Source of the DNA: Rickettsia endosymbiont of Bryobia graminum | GTDB lineage: Bacteria; Pseudomonadota; Alphaproteobacteria; Rickettsiales; Rickettsiaceae | Assembly (NCBI GenBank): GCA_020881085.1 | Contig: JAJIYR010000194.1 | Location: forward strand, 1 to 10,703 | Length of the DNA stretch: 10,703 nucleotides | Direction: 5' to 3' | In this document: piece by piece, positions 1 to 8,474 of the stretch | How the letters are laid out: every line of letters begins with the position of its first letter | Position numbering within the stretch: position 1 is the first letter of the stretch | Notes under the pieces: model-generated | Database searches by the model: none | Seen by the model: only the letters and a program-made list of their open reading frames with translations | What the model was told of the DNA's origin: nothing | Translations under genes and position numbers: made by a program

Positions 1-346
1 GTTTTTATATTATAAAAACATTTAAGTTTCTAAATCATAATTTAATTAAATATTTTCTTTTTGGCATTAAGGTCAATAGAATAGTACCAATTTTATAAGA
101 TGCTAAACTACGAGGAGTTTTTAAACGAATTGAATCCTTAGATATGCAAGATAATAGTACTTTAACATTTTGGCTAAAAGAGGTTGATATTTCGGTCAAG
201 CTACTTAAAAAAGTTTTCACGAAAGAAAACGGTAGGCAAGAGACATTATATTTGATTACTAATTAGTTAAGCTCGGAAGTCTCACTTTTCTACATACTCA
301 ATCTGCTTTTAAGGAATTACATAATATGAATGCTATTACAGCTTAG
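1..346 (+). pseudogene. Decayed DDE transposase remnant (IS4/IS701-like)
   Basis: Read in one plus-strand frame from base 3, this gives recognisable middle-of-transposase sequence. There is a FGIKVNR segment (about 60-80), an in-frame stop at 96-98, then RGVFKRIESLD, TFWLKEVDISVKLLKKVF and ETLYLITN up to a stop at 264-266. This pattern resembles the core of IS4/IS701-type DDE transposases. After about 35 unrelated bases the transposase C-terminus (QSAFKELHNMNAITA, stop 344-346) resumes in a different frame. The region that should carry the C-terminal catalytic part is missing. The copy is therefore dead: it has a nonsense codon, a frameshift and an internal deletion, and it runs off the left edge. 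The family is assigned from memory of motif style, so the exact IS name is not known. The C-terminal piece is identical to that of the remnant at the right edge of the window. Confidence 0.62.
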
Positions 347-360
347 TGCGTAACATGAGT
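298..360 (+). repeat. 63-bp IS-end repeat, left copy
   Basis: This block is identical, as an inverted copy, to 10568-10630. It covers the last 15 codons of the transposase plus the 14 bases after the stop (…gcgtaacatgagt), which are probably the terminal part of the IS. Identity stops abruptly on both sides, at 297/298 on the left and 360/361 on the right. This is what is expected if the outer boundary is the IS end and the inner boundary is the deletion in this copy. Confidence 0.9.
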
Positions 361-402
361 TAATTTATACCATATTATATTAACATATAATGTACCTACT
401 TC

Positions 403-639
403 CTATGGTTTTGCTATACCTTCCATAGGTCTAATAGCAAATTCAAAACCTATAGTGTCAGTAAAGCCTATTTTTTTATAATTTGCATAGAAATTATCTA
501 CTAAAACTCTATTCTTTATTGGATACCAAAGCATAATAATAGCTCCAGCAAATCGTTTTTTTATAAGTAATATTATCAAAGTAATATGCTTTACAACATC
601 AGCAAAATTTCCAGCATGATAAATATGTCGATAATTCAT
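403..639 (-). pseudogene. rlmJ: Internally deleted RlmJ (23S rRNA A2030 N6-methyltransferase) remnant
   Basis: RlmJ methylates adenine 2030 of 23S rRNA and is normally about 250-280 residues. The 78-residue frame here begins with the family N-terminus (NYRHIYHAGNFADVVKHI). After about residue 26 it jumps straight to a segment from near the C-terminal end (KRFAGAIIMLWYPIKN … GFEFAIRPMEG), which corresponds to the E. coli KRFATGIYALWYP region. Roughly 150 residues are gone, including the SAM-binding core and the catalytic DPPY motif. The frame also stops before the usual C-terminus. The deletion happens to keep the reading frame. It lies 11 bases downstream of mfd on the same strand, so it is probably still transcribed, but it cannot be an active methyltransferase. 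Its 3' end lies about 40 bases from the IS remnant, which may explain the lost C-terminus. Confidence 0.8.
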
Positions 640-650
640 TTTACTTAATT

Positions 651-3600
651 TTATAATTCATGTGCTATTCCTTCTCCCAGTTTATTGAGCAAATCATGCG
701 CTTCTTTTATTATATCCACATCTACTAGTTTTTTAATATATATTAATTTGTTATCAGCTTTTATTTTAGTTTGTCCTGGATATTTCATAATAAATTTACT
801 AACTAAATCTGCAACATTAGATTCTTTGTAGAATTTAATAACAAATCCTTTATCTCCAGAATCTAAATTTTCTATAGCAAGTTTGCTGCATTTATGTTTT
901 ATTTTTACAATATCTAGTAAATTATTAAACTCGATAGGGATAGATCCGAAACGATCAATCATTTCATCTTTAAAATTTTCAATATCATTATCATCTGCTA
1001 GACTTCCTACTCTTCTATATAAGCTTAGTTTAAGAGATGAATCAGTAATATAATTATCAGGAATAAATATTGAGAGACCTAAATTAATAACTGGAACAAA
1101 ATCAGCGCTTTCATTTATAGGTTCATCTTTAAGAATAGCGATTTGTTCATCTAGCATTTCTTGATAAAGCTCAACTCCTACTTCTTTTATCTGACCTGAT
1201 TGCTCCTCACCTACTAAATTACCAAAACCTCGCAAATCCATATCATGACTAGCAATTGTAAAGCCAGATCCTAGAGCACAACTATTTTGCATTATTTCTA
1301 ACCTCCTAATTGAATGAGGAGTCATTTTCTTGTAATTTGCTAAGGTTAAATAGGCATAACCTCGAACTTTACTTCTGCCAATTCTTCCTCTTAATTGGTA
1401 TAATTGGCTAAGTCCTAAAGTATCAGATTTATGGATAATCATGGTATTAGCTTCAGCAATATCAATACCAGATTCAATAATTGTAGTAGCAACTAATATA
1501 TCAAACTTTCCATTACAAAATTCATCCATTATTTCATCTATTTTACTCGGTGCCATTTGCCCGTGAGCAACTTTATACTTTAGTTCGGGTATTTTTGTGT
1601 GCAAATATCTTTCTATATCAGGAATATCTTTAATCCTTGGTACTACATAAAAACTTCTACCTCCACGAAATCTCTCTTTTAGCAAAGCATCTCTAATAAT
1701 TACTTCATCAAAAGGAGTAACAATTGTTCTAACTTCTAAGCGATCCATTGGGGGGGTAGCAATTATACTAAGATCCTTTAACCCTACCATAGACATTTGT
1801 AATGTTCGAGGAATTGGCGTAGCAGAAAGAGACAACACATGCATACTAGAGCGCAAACTTTTTAAATATTCTTTTTGCCCTACCCCAAAATGTTGTTCCT
1901 CATCTATAATTAGTAATTTTAGGTTATAGAATTTTACAGCTTTGCTTAGCAAAGCATGAGTACCTGTTATAATATTTGCTTCTCCAGAACATATTTGTTC
2001 CTTAATAACTTTAGCTTCACTATTAGTAACAAGACTAGATAGTTGGACAATTTTTATTCCTAAATCCTTAAATCTTTTTAAGAAACGTAAATAATGCTGT
2101 TTACAAAGAATAGTAGTAGGTACGACAATAGCAACCTGAGGTTTGTCACTATAATTATTAGCTTTAGCAACCATAAAAGCAGCTCTAATCGCTACTTCTG
2201 TTTTTCCAAAACCAACATCTCCACAAATTAGCCTGTCCATTAAGAATTCTGAATCCAAATCATTGCTAATATCATTAATTGCATTCAGTTGATCTTCAGT
2301 TTCGGTATATTTAAATCTTTGACAAAATTCTTCGTATTCTTCAGAATTAAATTCAATAGGGTTAATTCTAGCAACTTTCCTTTTAGCTGTTATTTCTAGT
2401 AATTGTTGAGCAATTTCCGTAATACGATTTTTTAACTTAGCTTTATTCCTTTGCCAAGTAGCACTACCTAATTTGGATAACTCAGCCTCATTACTACCAT
2501 ATTTCTTAATTACATCAATATTTTCAACAGGGATATATAATTTATCATTATTTAAATACAGTAGTTTTAAGAAATCATGAGCTTTACCTTTAATATCAAG
2601 AGCTTCAACACCCAAAAATTGACCTATCCCATGATCTTTATGAACAATTAACTCTCCTTCATTAAGATTATCTAGCTCCAGTAGAATATTTTTAAGAGTC
2701 CTGCTAGCATTTTTAGGACGAGAACTTGTTTGCTTTTCTCCTAAAAGATCAGCAGAAGCAATAAATAAATATTTTGAGGTATAGAACCCTTGATCTAAAG
2801 GAGCTGAAACTAAATTGATTATATTGGCTTTAGCATCAGAGAAATTCTCTATCTCAAAAGATTCTCTTGAATAATTATTAATTATATTTTTAAATCTTTC
2901 TAGATTACTTTTAGATTGACAAAAGATAATAGGAATTTTTTTCTTACTATCTTCTAATATTTCAAATAATTTATCAAAAACTGTCTTATTCTCAATAAAA
3001 CTAGTTGTAGTAATTTTTGCTAAAGGACGAGCATAATCTGAATTTTCTGGCACTATTAAAATAGCATTGTCCTGATTTAACAAATTTTGTACTTGCTCAA
3101 TAGTGTAATAAATCTGTCTAGGAGGTAAAGCTGGGTAAAAATTATTTAGCTTAATTTTATTAGATTCTATGCGTGAATTGTAAAGATCAAAGCAATTATT
3201 TTCCTCTTCAATAATTGCTTGCAGCGATAAATTATCATAAATAATAACCGGATGATTTAAATAATCACTAAGATTATTGAAAGAATTGTAGAATAAACTA
3301 GATAAATGCTCATATCCTTGAAACTTTCTTCCCTCAATAATTGACTCATATATAGGAATACTAGTATTATTAACCCCAAAGGATTTTAAATAATTATCTC
3401 TAAAATTAACGATTGTTTCTGGATTTAGTATTACTTCATTTGCAGAATTAATTATTAACTCTTCACAATTATTAATTGATATTTGGCTATTAATATCAAA
3501 TTCCTTTATTGATTCAATATGATCCCAACTAAAATTAATCCGATAGCCCTTATTGTCAGGTAAGACTATATCTACAATCTCCCCTCTTATAGAAAACTCT

Positions 3601-4040
3601 CCGCTATCTATAGCACTTGCACTTCTAGTATAGCTATTATGTATTAAAAATTCAGCAAGTTTGCTTGCTGTTAATTTCATTTTACAATGTAGCTTTAAAA
3701 ATGATTTAGCTAAATACTCAGGTGGTGGTAATTTAGTAAGAAGATTAACAGCATTAGTAACTAGTAATTTTCTTGAGCTTTCTATTGCTAGATGACTTAA
3801 AATCTTTGCTCTTTCCGATAAAATGTTTTGATTGGGAGAAATTCGATCATAAGGAATGGTATCCAAGCTAGGGAAATATAATATATTCTTAGAATTATTA
3901 CTAAAAAATAATAATTGTTTATAGCCTTCTATAGCATCTTCCTCAGTAGGATAAACAAGTAAAAGATTCTTATTAGTCTTAAAAAAATATTCATAGGCAA
4001 AAAAGCTTTTGCCACTAAGAGGTAAAAATTGTTGAGTCAT
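651..4040 (-). CDS. mfd: Transcription-repair coupling factor Mfd
   Basis: Mfd is a cytoplasmic ATP-dependent DNA translocase. It removes RNA polymerase stalled at lesions and recruits UvrA for nucleotide excision repair. The 1129-residue frame is close to the family length (E. coli 1148). The N-terminal third is the UvrB-like module. The RNA-polymerase-interaction domain follows (about 461-520, starting [16 protein letters not shown] and ending near [11 protein letters not shown]). Then comes the RecG-like SF2 motor: Walker [10 protein letters not shown] at 607-615, DEEQ box at 713-716, LSATPIPRT at 737-745, the [10 protein letters not shown] motif at about 852-861, and QLRGRIGR at 882-889. 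The C-terminal TRCF domain is at about 980-1090. No key motif is missing. A good -35-like TTGACA lies on the minus strand at 4072-4067, but no matching -10 is seen. The gene lies downstream of sdhE, separated by 102 bases that contain a hairpin. No clear Shine-Dalgarno sequence precedes the start. Confidence 0.97.
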   Translation of the reverse strand: MTQQFLPLSGKSFFAYEYFFKTNKNLLLVYPTEEDAIEGYKQLLFFSNNSKNILYFPSLDTIPYDRISPNQNILSERAKILSHLAIESSRKLLVTNAVNLLTKLPPPEYLAKSFLKLHCKMKLTASKLAEFLIHNSYTRSASAIDSGEFSIRGEIVDIVLPDNKGYRINFSWDHIESIKEFDINSQISINNCEELIINSANEVILNPETIVNFRDNYLKSFGVNNTSIPIYESIIEGRKFQGYEHLSSLFYNSFNNLSDYLNHPVIIYDNLSLQAIIEEENNCFDLYNSRIESNKIKLNNFYPALPPRQIYYTIEQVQNLLNQDNAILIVPENSDYARPLAKITTTSFIENKTVFDKLFEILEDSKKKIPIIFCQSKSNLERFKNIINNYSRESFEIENFSDAKANIINLVSAPLDQGFYTSKYLFIASADLLGEKQTSSRPKNASRTLKNILLELDNLNEGELIVHKDHGIGQFLGVEALDIKGKAHDFLKLLYLNNDKLYIPVENIDVIKKYGSNEAELSKLGSATWQRNKAKLKNRITEIAQQLLEITAKRKVARINPIEFNSEEYEEFCQRFKYTETEDQLNAINDISNDLDSEFLMDRLICGDVGFGKTEVAIRAAFMVAKANNYSDKPQVAIVVPTTILCKQHYLRFLKRFKDLGIKIVQLSSLVTNSEAKVIKEQICSGEANIITGTHALLSKAVKFYNLKLLIIDEEQHFGVGQKEYLKSLRSSMHVLSLSATPIPRTLQMSMVGLKDLSIIATPPMDRLEVRTIVTPFDEVIIRDALLKERFRGGRSFYVVPRIKDIPDIERYLHTKIPELKYKVAHGQMAPSKIDEIMDEFCNGKFDILVATTIIESGIDIAEANTMIIHKSDTLGLSQLYQLRGRIGRSKVRGYAYLTLANYKKMTPHSIRRLEIMQNSCALGSGFTIASHDMDLRGFGNLVGEEQSGQIKEVGVELYQEMLDEQIAILKDEPINESADFVPVINLGLSIFIPDNYITDSSLKLSLYRRVGSLADDNDIENFKDEMIDRFGSIPIEFNNLLDIVKIKHKCSKLAIENLDSGDKGFVIKFYKESNVADLVSKFIMKYPGQTKIKADNKLIYIKKLVDVDIIKEAHDLLNKLGEGIAHEL

Positions 4041-4131
4041 TATTTTGATTTAGACTTATTGAAGAATGTCAATAATACGTAATTTAAAAAAAAATACTAC
4101 TATCATCATCAAAATAATTTTAACTATAATT

Positions 4132-4171
4132 TGATTAAATTACTAAATTCTAAAATTTAGTAATTTAATCA
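4132..4171 (-). terminator. Perfect 18-bp stem-loop at the end of sdhE
   Basis: Arms 4132-4149 and 4154-4171 are exact reverse complements, separated by a 4-base loop (4150-4153). The structure spans the last codons and the stop of sdhE. Read on the minus strand it is followed by an A/T-rich run rather than a clean U tract, and the stem itself is very AT-rich. It could be an inefficient terminator between sdhE and mfd, a 3'-stabilising hairpin, or a palindromic insertion that supplied the sdhE stop. The hairpin is certain; the role is inferred. Confidence 0.55.
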
Positions 4172-4403
4172 TCACCTTAGAATCTAAATAATCTGGAGGA
4201 GCTATTTTTTTAGTAACCCAATCATAAATATCTATATCGTTGTTATCAAGTATTAATGCAAAATCTTGTAAATCCTTGTCATTCATATTAGATAGAAATT
4301 GCTCAGCAAATTTACCAAGAATTACTCCAGTTTCTTTGCATCCTCGGTTTCTGCTTTGATAAAGAAGTTTTTTAATGAGAAAATCTCTATTGAAATAATT
4401 CAT
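4143..4403 (-). CDS. sdhE: SdhE-type FAD assembly factor (DUF339)
   Basis: SdhE (SDHAF2/Sdh5 family) binds the flavoprotein SdhA and promotes covalent attachment of FAD to succinate dehydrogenase, in the cytoplasm. The 86-residue length is typical. The hallmark region is present near the N-terminus: SRNRGCKETG at 17-26, containing the conserved RG pair (R20-G21) and E24 of the family RGxxE signature. The acidic D-x-x-D-x-x-x-W segment of the second half is seen as NDIDIYDWV at about 55-63. The gene sits directly upstream of mfd on the same strand, a neighbourhood common in alphaproteobacteria. It diverges from the rhodanese-dnaA genes, so the 204-bp spacer must hold its promoter, though none is clear by eye. 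Its final codons lie inside a perfect hairpin. Confidence 0.9.
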   Translation of the reverse strand: MNYFNRDFLIKKLLYQSRNRGCKETGVILGKFAEQFLSNMNDKDLQDFALILDNNDIDIYDWVTKKIAPPDYLDSKVMIKLLNFRI

Positions 4404-4550
4404 GTTACAATAGTTATAAAAAATATCTCAATATCATATTAGATAATTTGACAATTGCCAAATATGAAATATAAAATGTAAAACTTCTACTGTTTAGCAC
4501 ATGGATCTTGTATTAAGTTATGGTGAGCTGATATCATTTCACATACATTA

Positions 4551-4581
4551 TTAAGCACTTATTAAACTATACTAATATAAT
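4551..4581 (+). promoter_or_regulatory. Candidate promoter for the rhodanese-dnaA group
   Basis: A perfect TATAAT hexamer is at 4576-4581, with TATACT just upstream at 4568-4573. The best -35-like element is a poor TTAAGC at 4551-4556, with a long 19-bp spacer. If used, transcription would start about 20 bases before the rhodanese ATG. In DNA this AT-rich, a chance TATAAT is common, so this is only a suggestion. The rest of the 4404-4607 spacer shows no RNA gene and no convincing DnaA-box cluster. Confidence 0.25.
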
Positions 4582-4607
4582 TATTTCCTCTTCTAATAAA
4601 AAAATTT

Positions 4608-4994
4608 ATGAACATTAAAAATATTTCTTCACTAAATGCTCATGAAATGCTACAAATAGATAGTAATACTTTAATGATTGATGTCAGAACCATTGATGAA
4701 TGGAAATCAGCTGGCATCCCCAGAATTAATAAAAATCAGATAATATTTCTCAGCTGGAGGTTACTACCTGGGATGTTATTAAATAATCAATTTAAAAAAC
4801 AATTTATGACAAATACCATTGATCAGAATAACGCCCTACTTTTTCTATGTCGTTCTGGCATAAGATCAAAGGAGGCAGCTGAATTTATTAGTAATTTAGG
4901 TTACTCAAATTGTTATAATATTAGTGATGGTTTTGAAGGGGGAGTTGGTGGTATTGGTTGGAAACAAAATGATTTACCATGGCAGCTCGCATGA
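4608..4994 (+). CDS. Single-domain rhodanese-like protein
   Basis: This is a 128-residue rhodanese-fold protein, probably a cytoplasmic sulfurtransferase that carries sulfane sulfur on a cysteine persulfide. The substrate is unknown. The family DVRTIDEW motif is at 25-32. The active-site loop is CRSGIRS at 81-87 with Cys81 as the predicted nucleophile; the Arg-containing loop of this size is typical of single-domain rhodaneses. The closing G-F-E-G-G segment is at 108-112. There is no signal peptide or membrane segment. The 3' end overlaps the start of dnaA, so the two genes are probably cotranscribed and translationally coupled. No clear ribosome-binding site precedes its ATG. Confidence 0.9.
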   Translation: MNIKNISSLNAHEMLQIDSNTLMIDVRTIDEWKSAGIPRINKNQIIFLSWRLLPGMLLNNQFKKQFMTNTIDQNNALLFLCRSGIRSKEAAEFISNLGYSNCYNISDGFEGGVGGIGWKQNDLPWQLA

Positions 4995-6385
4995 GTATTA
5001 ATAAAAATCAACTATTTATGGAAGAAGCATTAAGTCATCAAGATATATGGAAACAAGTGCTATCTGACCTTAATAAACATTACGGTGATGCCTTATATAA
5101 AAGCTGGTTTAGTAAAATAAATTTTTTAGAATCTTCCATTAATACTATTATACTTTCTACACCAACAAATTTTCTTCGTGATTGGATAAAATCAAGATAT
5201 ATCAGAGCTATATTGCAGTCTTGGCAATCTTATGATAAGGAGATTAAATCTGTTGAAATAGTAACCAAAGAATTATCTGAGCAAAAACAAAATATTTCTG
5301 AAACTGCTAGTAAATTAGCTGTATATGAAGAAGAAAGCGATGCTAATTCTGAAGGAATATTTTCTACTTTAGACTCACGTTTCTCCTTTGACAACTTTGT
5401 AGTTGGTAGCCCAAATGAATTAGCGTACGCAGCTTCTAGAGCCCTTGCAGAAGCAAGCAGTCCTATTGCTGAATCCAACCCCCTATTTATCTATGGCCCT
5501 CCTGGACTTGGAAAAACTCACTTAATGCATGGGATTGGCTGGTATATTAAACAAAATAACCCGAACCGGAAAGTAATTTACATGTCTGCCGAGCAATTCA
5601 TGTATCAGTTTGTTAAGGCATTGCGTAATAAAGATGTTATGTCTTTTAAAGAAAAATTTCGCTCGGTTGATGTACTAATGATTGATGATATTCAGTTTAT
5701 TTCAGGCAAAGATAGTACTCAAGAAGAATTCTTTCATACTTTTAATGCTTTAATCGACAATAATCGTCAGATAGTGATTTCATGCGATCGTTCTCCATCA
5801 GATCTAGATAATATAGAAGATAGAATAAAATCTAGGTTAGGTTGGGGGCTGGTAGCCGATGTTCATACTACAACTTATGAGTTAAGGTTAGGAATTCTAG
5901 AATCTAAACTTGAGCAAATGAACATTCATATTCCTAAAAATGTTATTGAATTCTTAGCAGCAAAAATAACATCGAATGTCAGAGAGTTAGAAGGGGCTCT
6001 TAATAAAGTTATTGCTCATTCAACTTTAGTTGGAAGAGAAATAACTTTAGAAAATACCCAAAATATTTTACGAGATTTACTACGTTCTAATGAAAGAATT
6101 ATTACTATCGAAGATATACAAAGGAAAGTAGCTGAACGTTATAATATGAAATTATCTGATATGTCTTCCCCTAGGCGTGTTAGATCAATTGCCAGACCAC
6201 GGCAATTAGCTATGTATTTAAGTAAAATGCTAACTCCTAAAAGTCTTATTGATATTGGTAAGAAATTTGGTAAGAAAGATCATACTACAGTAATGCATGC
6301 CATTAAAAAAGTAGAAGAATTATCTGATACTGATATAGAATTTCGAGAGGAATTAGAATTATTGATGAAAATCTTACAAAATTAA
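4979..6385 (+). CDS. dnaA: Chromosomal replication initiator DnaA
   Basis: DnaA binds DnaA boxes at oriC, melts the origin with ATP and loads the DnaB helicase. All four domains are present in 468 residues. Domain I is at about 20-95 (…[12 protein letters not shown]). A short polar linker is at 96-130. The AAA+ domain III has Walker [10 protein letters not shown] at 173-181, Walker B VLMIDD at 232-237 and the SRLGWGL motif at 285-291. The DNA-binding domain IV has the DnaA signature [14 protein letters not shown] at 432-445. Two starts are possible. ATG at 4979 gives an extra MAAR. ATG at 4991 forms an ATGA overlap with the rhodanese stop and gives an MSINKNQ start, which looks more like rickettsial DnaA; I favour 4991. 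No DnaA-box array is seen beside the gene, so oriC is probably elsewhere. Confidence 0.97.
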   Translation: MAARMSINKNQLFMEEALSHQDIWKQVLSDLNKHYGDALYKSWFSKINFLESSINTIILSTPTNFLRDWIKSRYIRAILQSWQSYDKEIKSVEIVTKELSEQKQNISETASKLAVYEEESDANSEGIFSTLDSRFSFDNFVVGSPNELAYAASRALAEASSPIAESNPLFIYGPPGLGKTHLMHGIGWYIKQNNPNRKVIYMSAEQFMYQFVKALRNKDVMSFKEKFRSVDVLMIDDIQFISGKDSTQEEFFHTFNALIDNNRQIVISCDRSPSDLDNIEDRIKSRLGWGLVADVHTTTYELRLGILESKLEQMNIHIPKNVIEFLAAKITSNVRELEGALNKVIAHSTLVGREITLENTQNILRDLLRSNERIITIEDIQRKVAERYNMKLSDMSSPRRVRSIARPRQLAMYLSKMLTPKSLIDIGKKFGKKDHTTVMHAIKKVEELSDTDIEFREELELLMKILQN

Positions 6386-6392
6386 ATATACA

Positions 6393-6656
6393 ATGAATCA
6401 ACCATTAATTAAGCGTTTATTTAATCAATGGTTGGCTTTTATACCAAAAGCTATAGTCCCATGTTTTGCAATAGCAAATTCTATTGTGTTCTATGTTGTA
6501 TTTATAAAACTGGAAAAATATTCTACTATCAACAATATCGCTTGGCTTATAATACAAATAACACTCGCGATGTTTGTGTTAACTTTTATTATTCTAACTT
6601 TATTATTTAGTATCTATATTTTCTACAGGTATATTAAAACAATAAGTAGTAAATAA
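6393..6656 (+). CDS. Small two-helix membrane protein, unknown
   Basis: This is an 87-residue protein not recognised as a known family. The N-terminus is basic and amphipathic (1-16). A first membrane helix lies at about 17-38, a short loop EKYSTINN at 41-48, and a long second hydrophobic stretch at about 50-77, ending in basic residues (RYIKTISSK). Positive charges at both ends suggest an inner-membrane hairpin with cytoplasmic termini. It starts 7 bases after the dnaA stop and is probably the last gene of that transcript. The first codons lie within an imperfect hairpin (6399-6434). Codon use looks like the neighbours. No function is proposed. Confidence 0.65.
   Translation: MNQPLIKRLFNQWLAFIPKAIVPCFAIANSIVFYVVFIKLEKYSTINNIAWLIIQITLAMFVLTFIILTLLFSIYIFYRYIKTISSK
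6399..6434 (+). repeat. 14-bp inverted repeat at the dnaA 3' junction
   Basis: Arms 6399-6412 and 6421-6434 are complementary at 13 of 14 positions around an 8-base loop. They fall in codons 3-14 of the small membrane protein, just after the dnaA stop. There is no following U tract, so a terminator is unlikely. It could limit translation of the downstream gene or be chance. Confidence 0.45.
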
Positions 6657-6659
6657 CAC

Positions 6660-8459
6660 TTATCTCTTATGCACTCTACTAACACCTAGAGTTTTCTCAC
6701 CATTAAAATGGGGAGATAGTTGTTTATTATTTTGGATAAAATCAGTAAAATTATCTTTCGTAAACTTATACTTTGCTAAATCTTTTTGCTGAACGTCTAA
6801 TCCTAACACCTCTTTAAAATCACTTTTAACCTTAGAAGGAGTAGTTGAATCATTTAATTTGACTATTAACGATTTTATAGCATTAGTATCATTTCTCACT
6901 TCATTATTTCTAGCTGTAGCAGCCAGCCTAATATAGGACTTTAAAACATCTATAGAATCTTTACTATTCCAACATTCATCAGCACAATAAGATAATAACT
7001 GTTTTGCTTTTTGATCATGATCTTGTATAGTAACTCTATTTTGCCAATTTCTTTCTTGAGCCACTTTTTTTGAAGGAATTATTTGATCTAATATTTTTTG
7101 AGAAAAAGTTTTATTTAAATTATCTTTATCATATTCTTCATATATTGATAAAAGAAATTTTTGCTGATTAAAATTTTTATCAACTTCTTTTCCTACTTGA
7201 TGATTATCTAAATATTCTAAAGTTTGAAGATAACCTTTTATATGTAAGTAACTAGAATATTTCTGAGCATCATCGAAATCCATAGTAGATATTCCTTGAG
7301 TGTCTAGGGCTATCGTATTTAAAGCATTTTCTCTCAGCTCTTCATTAGTTTCATCAACTGCTTTTGTATATTTAAATTTTCCACCAACATTAGCCACCAT
7401 TTTCAATAGTACATTCAAGAAAAACTTCATTATTGCAGTTGGACTATCAAAATTCTTGCCACTATATATTGCAATATTAGCATCAGAATCCATACCGCTT
7501 CCAAAAGCTAAAGCCAATACTCTCCCATTTTGTTTTGCTTTTTTAATATCTTCTATAGTTTCTAACTGCTTAATAGAATTATCATCCTTATTATCTGTAG
7601 CAAAATATTTCATGGGGATATTATCTCTATATCCACCATCAACGTAATAATTATCACCAATTTTTACAGGCTCAAATACTACTGGTATTGAGGCGGAAGC
7701 TCGACAAGCTAAAGCAATCTCAATATCTGGGGTATTATCAGCATTAAAAATTTCTAACTCTCCAGTACCTTTATTCACTGCAGTAATATACAAATCCTTA
7801 AATTTCTCTGGATCAAGTAACCTTAATAAAGCTAAATCTTTAAAAAAGATTTTCCCTTGCTGGCTACATGTTTCTCTTAATATATGTAATTCTTTACAAT
7901 TAGATTGTCTTAAATTTTCTAGACGATTAGCTTGTTGTTCTAACTGTTGTTTACGAAAATCTAAGATTTTAATATTTTCTTCTAGATCCGAAGCAGGTCC
8001 TTCTTGCAAAAGTTCCTGTTCTTCTTTTTTTAATTTTTTAATCTTATTATCAACCCTAACTAATCCTTGATTACATAATTCTATGAAATCTTTATCCTTT
8101 AAATAATTAGAGACATTATTTCTAATAGTACTATCTAAAAGCTTATATAAAGGCGTACCATCTTTAGAAATTTGTACAAGACCAGCTGAAAATCCTTTGT
8201 TTCCAAGCAATTCTTTCAGATTAGTATTTTTAGAAATTTTTTCAAACTCTTCTGGTTCTATACCGCTAGCTATTACAGCTGCAGTAATAGCTCCAGCTGA
8301 TGAGCCGGCAATAGCCTTAATATTTTTAATAACTCCAGATTCTTCCAAAGCCTTGTGAGCTCCTGAATAAATAGCTCCTTTTGCCCCCCCACCACTGAAT
8401 ACAAGGTAGTCAAAAGGTGTCTCTTGTATCTTTTGCATTTGTTGCTTTAGCTCAGTCAT
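6660..8459 (-). CDS. Patatin-like phospholipase, 599 aa
   Basis: This is a predicted phospholipase A (acyl hydrolase) of the patatin family with a Ser-Asp dyad. The oxyanion glycine motif is GGGAKG at 23-28. The nucleophile elbow is G-S-S-A-G at 52-56 with Ser54 catalytic. The Asp motif is DGGYRDNIP at 274-282 with Asp274. The catalytic domain (about 15-320) is interrupted by a charged, probably coiled-coil insertion at about 130-190. A further 280 residues after it match nothing I recognise. There is no signal peptide. Related patatins of Rickettsia (Pat1, Pat2) are reported as secreted phospholipase A2 effectors, and this may be similar (inference). It is the last gene of a tight minus-strand cluster, starting 15 bases after the DUF2335 gene and ending 3 bases from the convergent membrane-protein gene. 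The linkage to GTA tail genes is unusual. Confidence 0.92.
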   Translation of the reverse strand: MTELKQQMQKIQETPFDYLVFSGGGAKGAIYSGAHKALEESGVIKNIKAIAGSSAGAITAAVIASGIEPEEFEKISKNTNLKELLGNKGFSAGLVQISKDGTPLYKLLDSTIRNNVSNYLKDKDFIELCNQGLVRVDNKIKKLKKEEQELLQEGPASDLEENIKILDFRKQQLEQQANRLENLRQSNCKELHILRETCSQQGKIFFKDLALLRLLDPEKFKDLYITAVNKGTGELEIFNADNTPDIEIALACRASASIPVVFEPVKIGDNYYVDGGYRDNIPMKYFATDNKDDNSIKQLETIEDIKKAKQNGRVLALAFGSGMDSDANIAIYSGKNFDSPTAIMKFFLNVLLKMVANVGGKFKYTKAVDETNEELRENALNTIALDTQGISTMDFDDAQKYSSYLHIKGYLQTLEYLDNHQVGKEVDKNFNQQKFLLSIYEEYDKDNLNKTFSQKILDQIIPSKKVAQERNWQNRVTIQDHDQKAKQLLSYCADECWNSKDSIDVLKSYIRLAATARNNEVRNDTNAIKSLIVKLNDSTTPSKVKSDFKEVLGLDVQQKDLAKYKFTKDNFTDFIQNNKQLSPHFNGEKTLGVSRVHKR

Positions 8460-8474
8460 AATAAATATTTAAAC

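Noticed and set aside
1..19. Small palindrome GTTTTTATA-T-TATAAAAAC at the window edge
   Set aside because: Short, A/T-only apart from its ends, and inside the decayed transposase region. Likely chance.
35..220. Minus-strand 61-codon open frame
   Set aside because: It is antisense to clear transposase-like sequence on the plus strand and resembles no protein.
4047..4072. Promoter for mfd using TTGACA (minus strand 4072-4067)
   Set aside because: The -35 hexamer is perfect, but the only -10-like sequence lies 14 bases away and is poor. Not enough for a call.
4404..4607. Possible replication origin beside dnaA
   Set aside because: No cluster of TTATNCACA-type boxes or AT-rich repeat array was found. 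The spacer is an ordinary divergent promoter region, and rickettsial origins need not adjoin dnaA.
5230..5478. Minus-strand 82-codon open frame within dnaA
   Set aside because: It is the antisense shadow of the DnaA linker and the start of the AAA+ domain.
6428..6610. Alternative plus-strand 60-codon frame over the small membrane protein
   Set aside because: It has a Tyr/Cys/Asn-rich composition typical of an out-of-frame shadow. The 87-residue frame has two coherent membrane helices and good spacing to dnaA.
6642..6663. Bidirectional terminator between the convergent membrane-protein and patatin genes
   Set aside because: Only a 6-bp ATAAGT/ACTTAT pairing with a 10-base loop and no U tract on either strand. 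Too weak.
7300..7647. Plus-strand 115-codon open frame within the patatin gene
   Set aside because: It is the antisense shadow of the conserved patatin catalytic domain; the minus strand carries the motifs.
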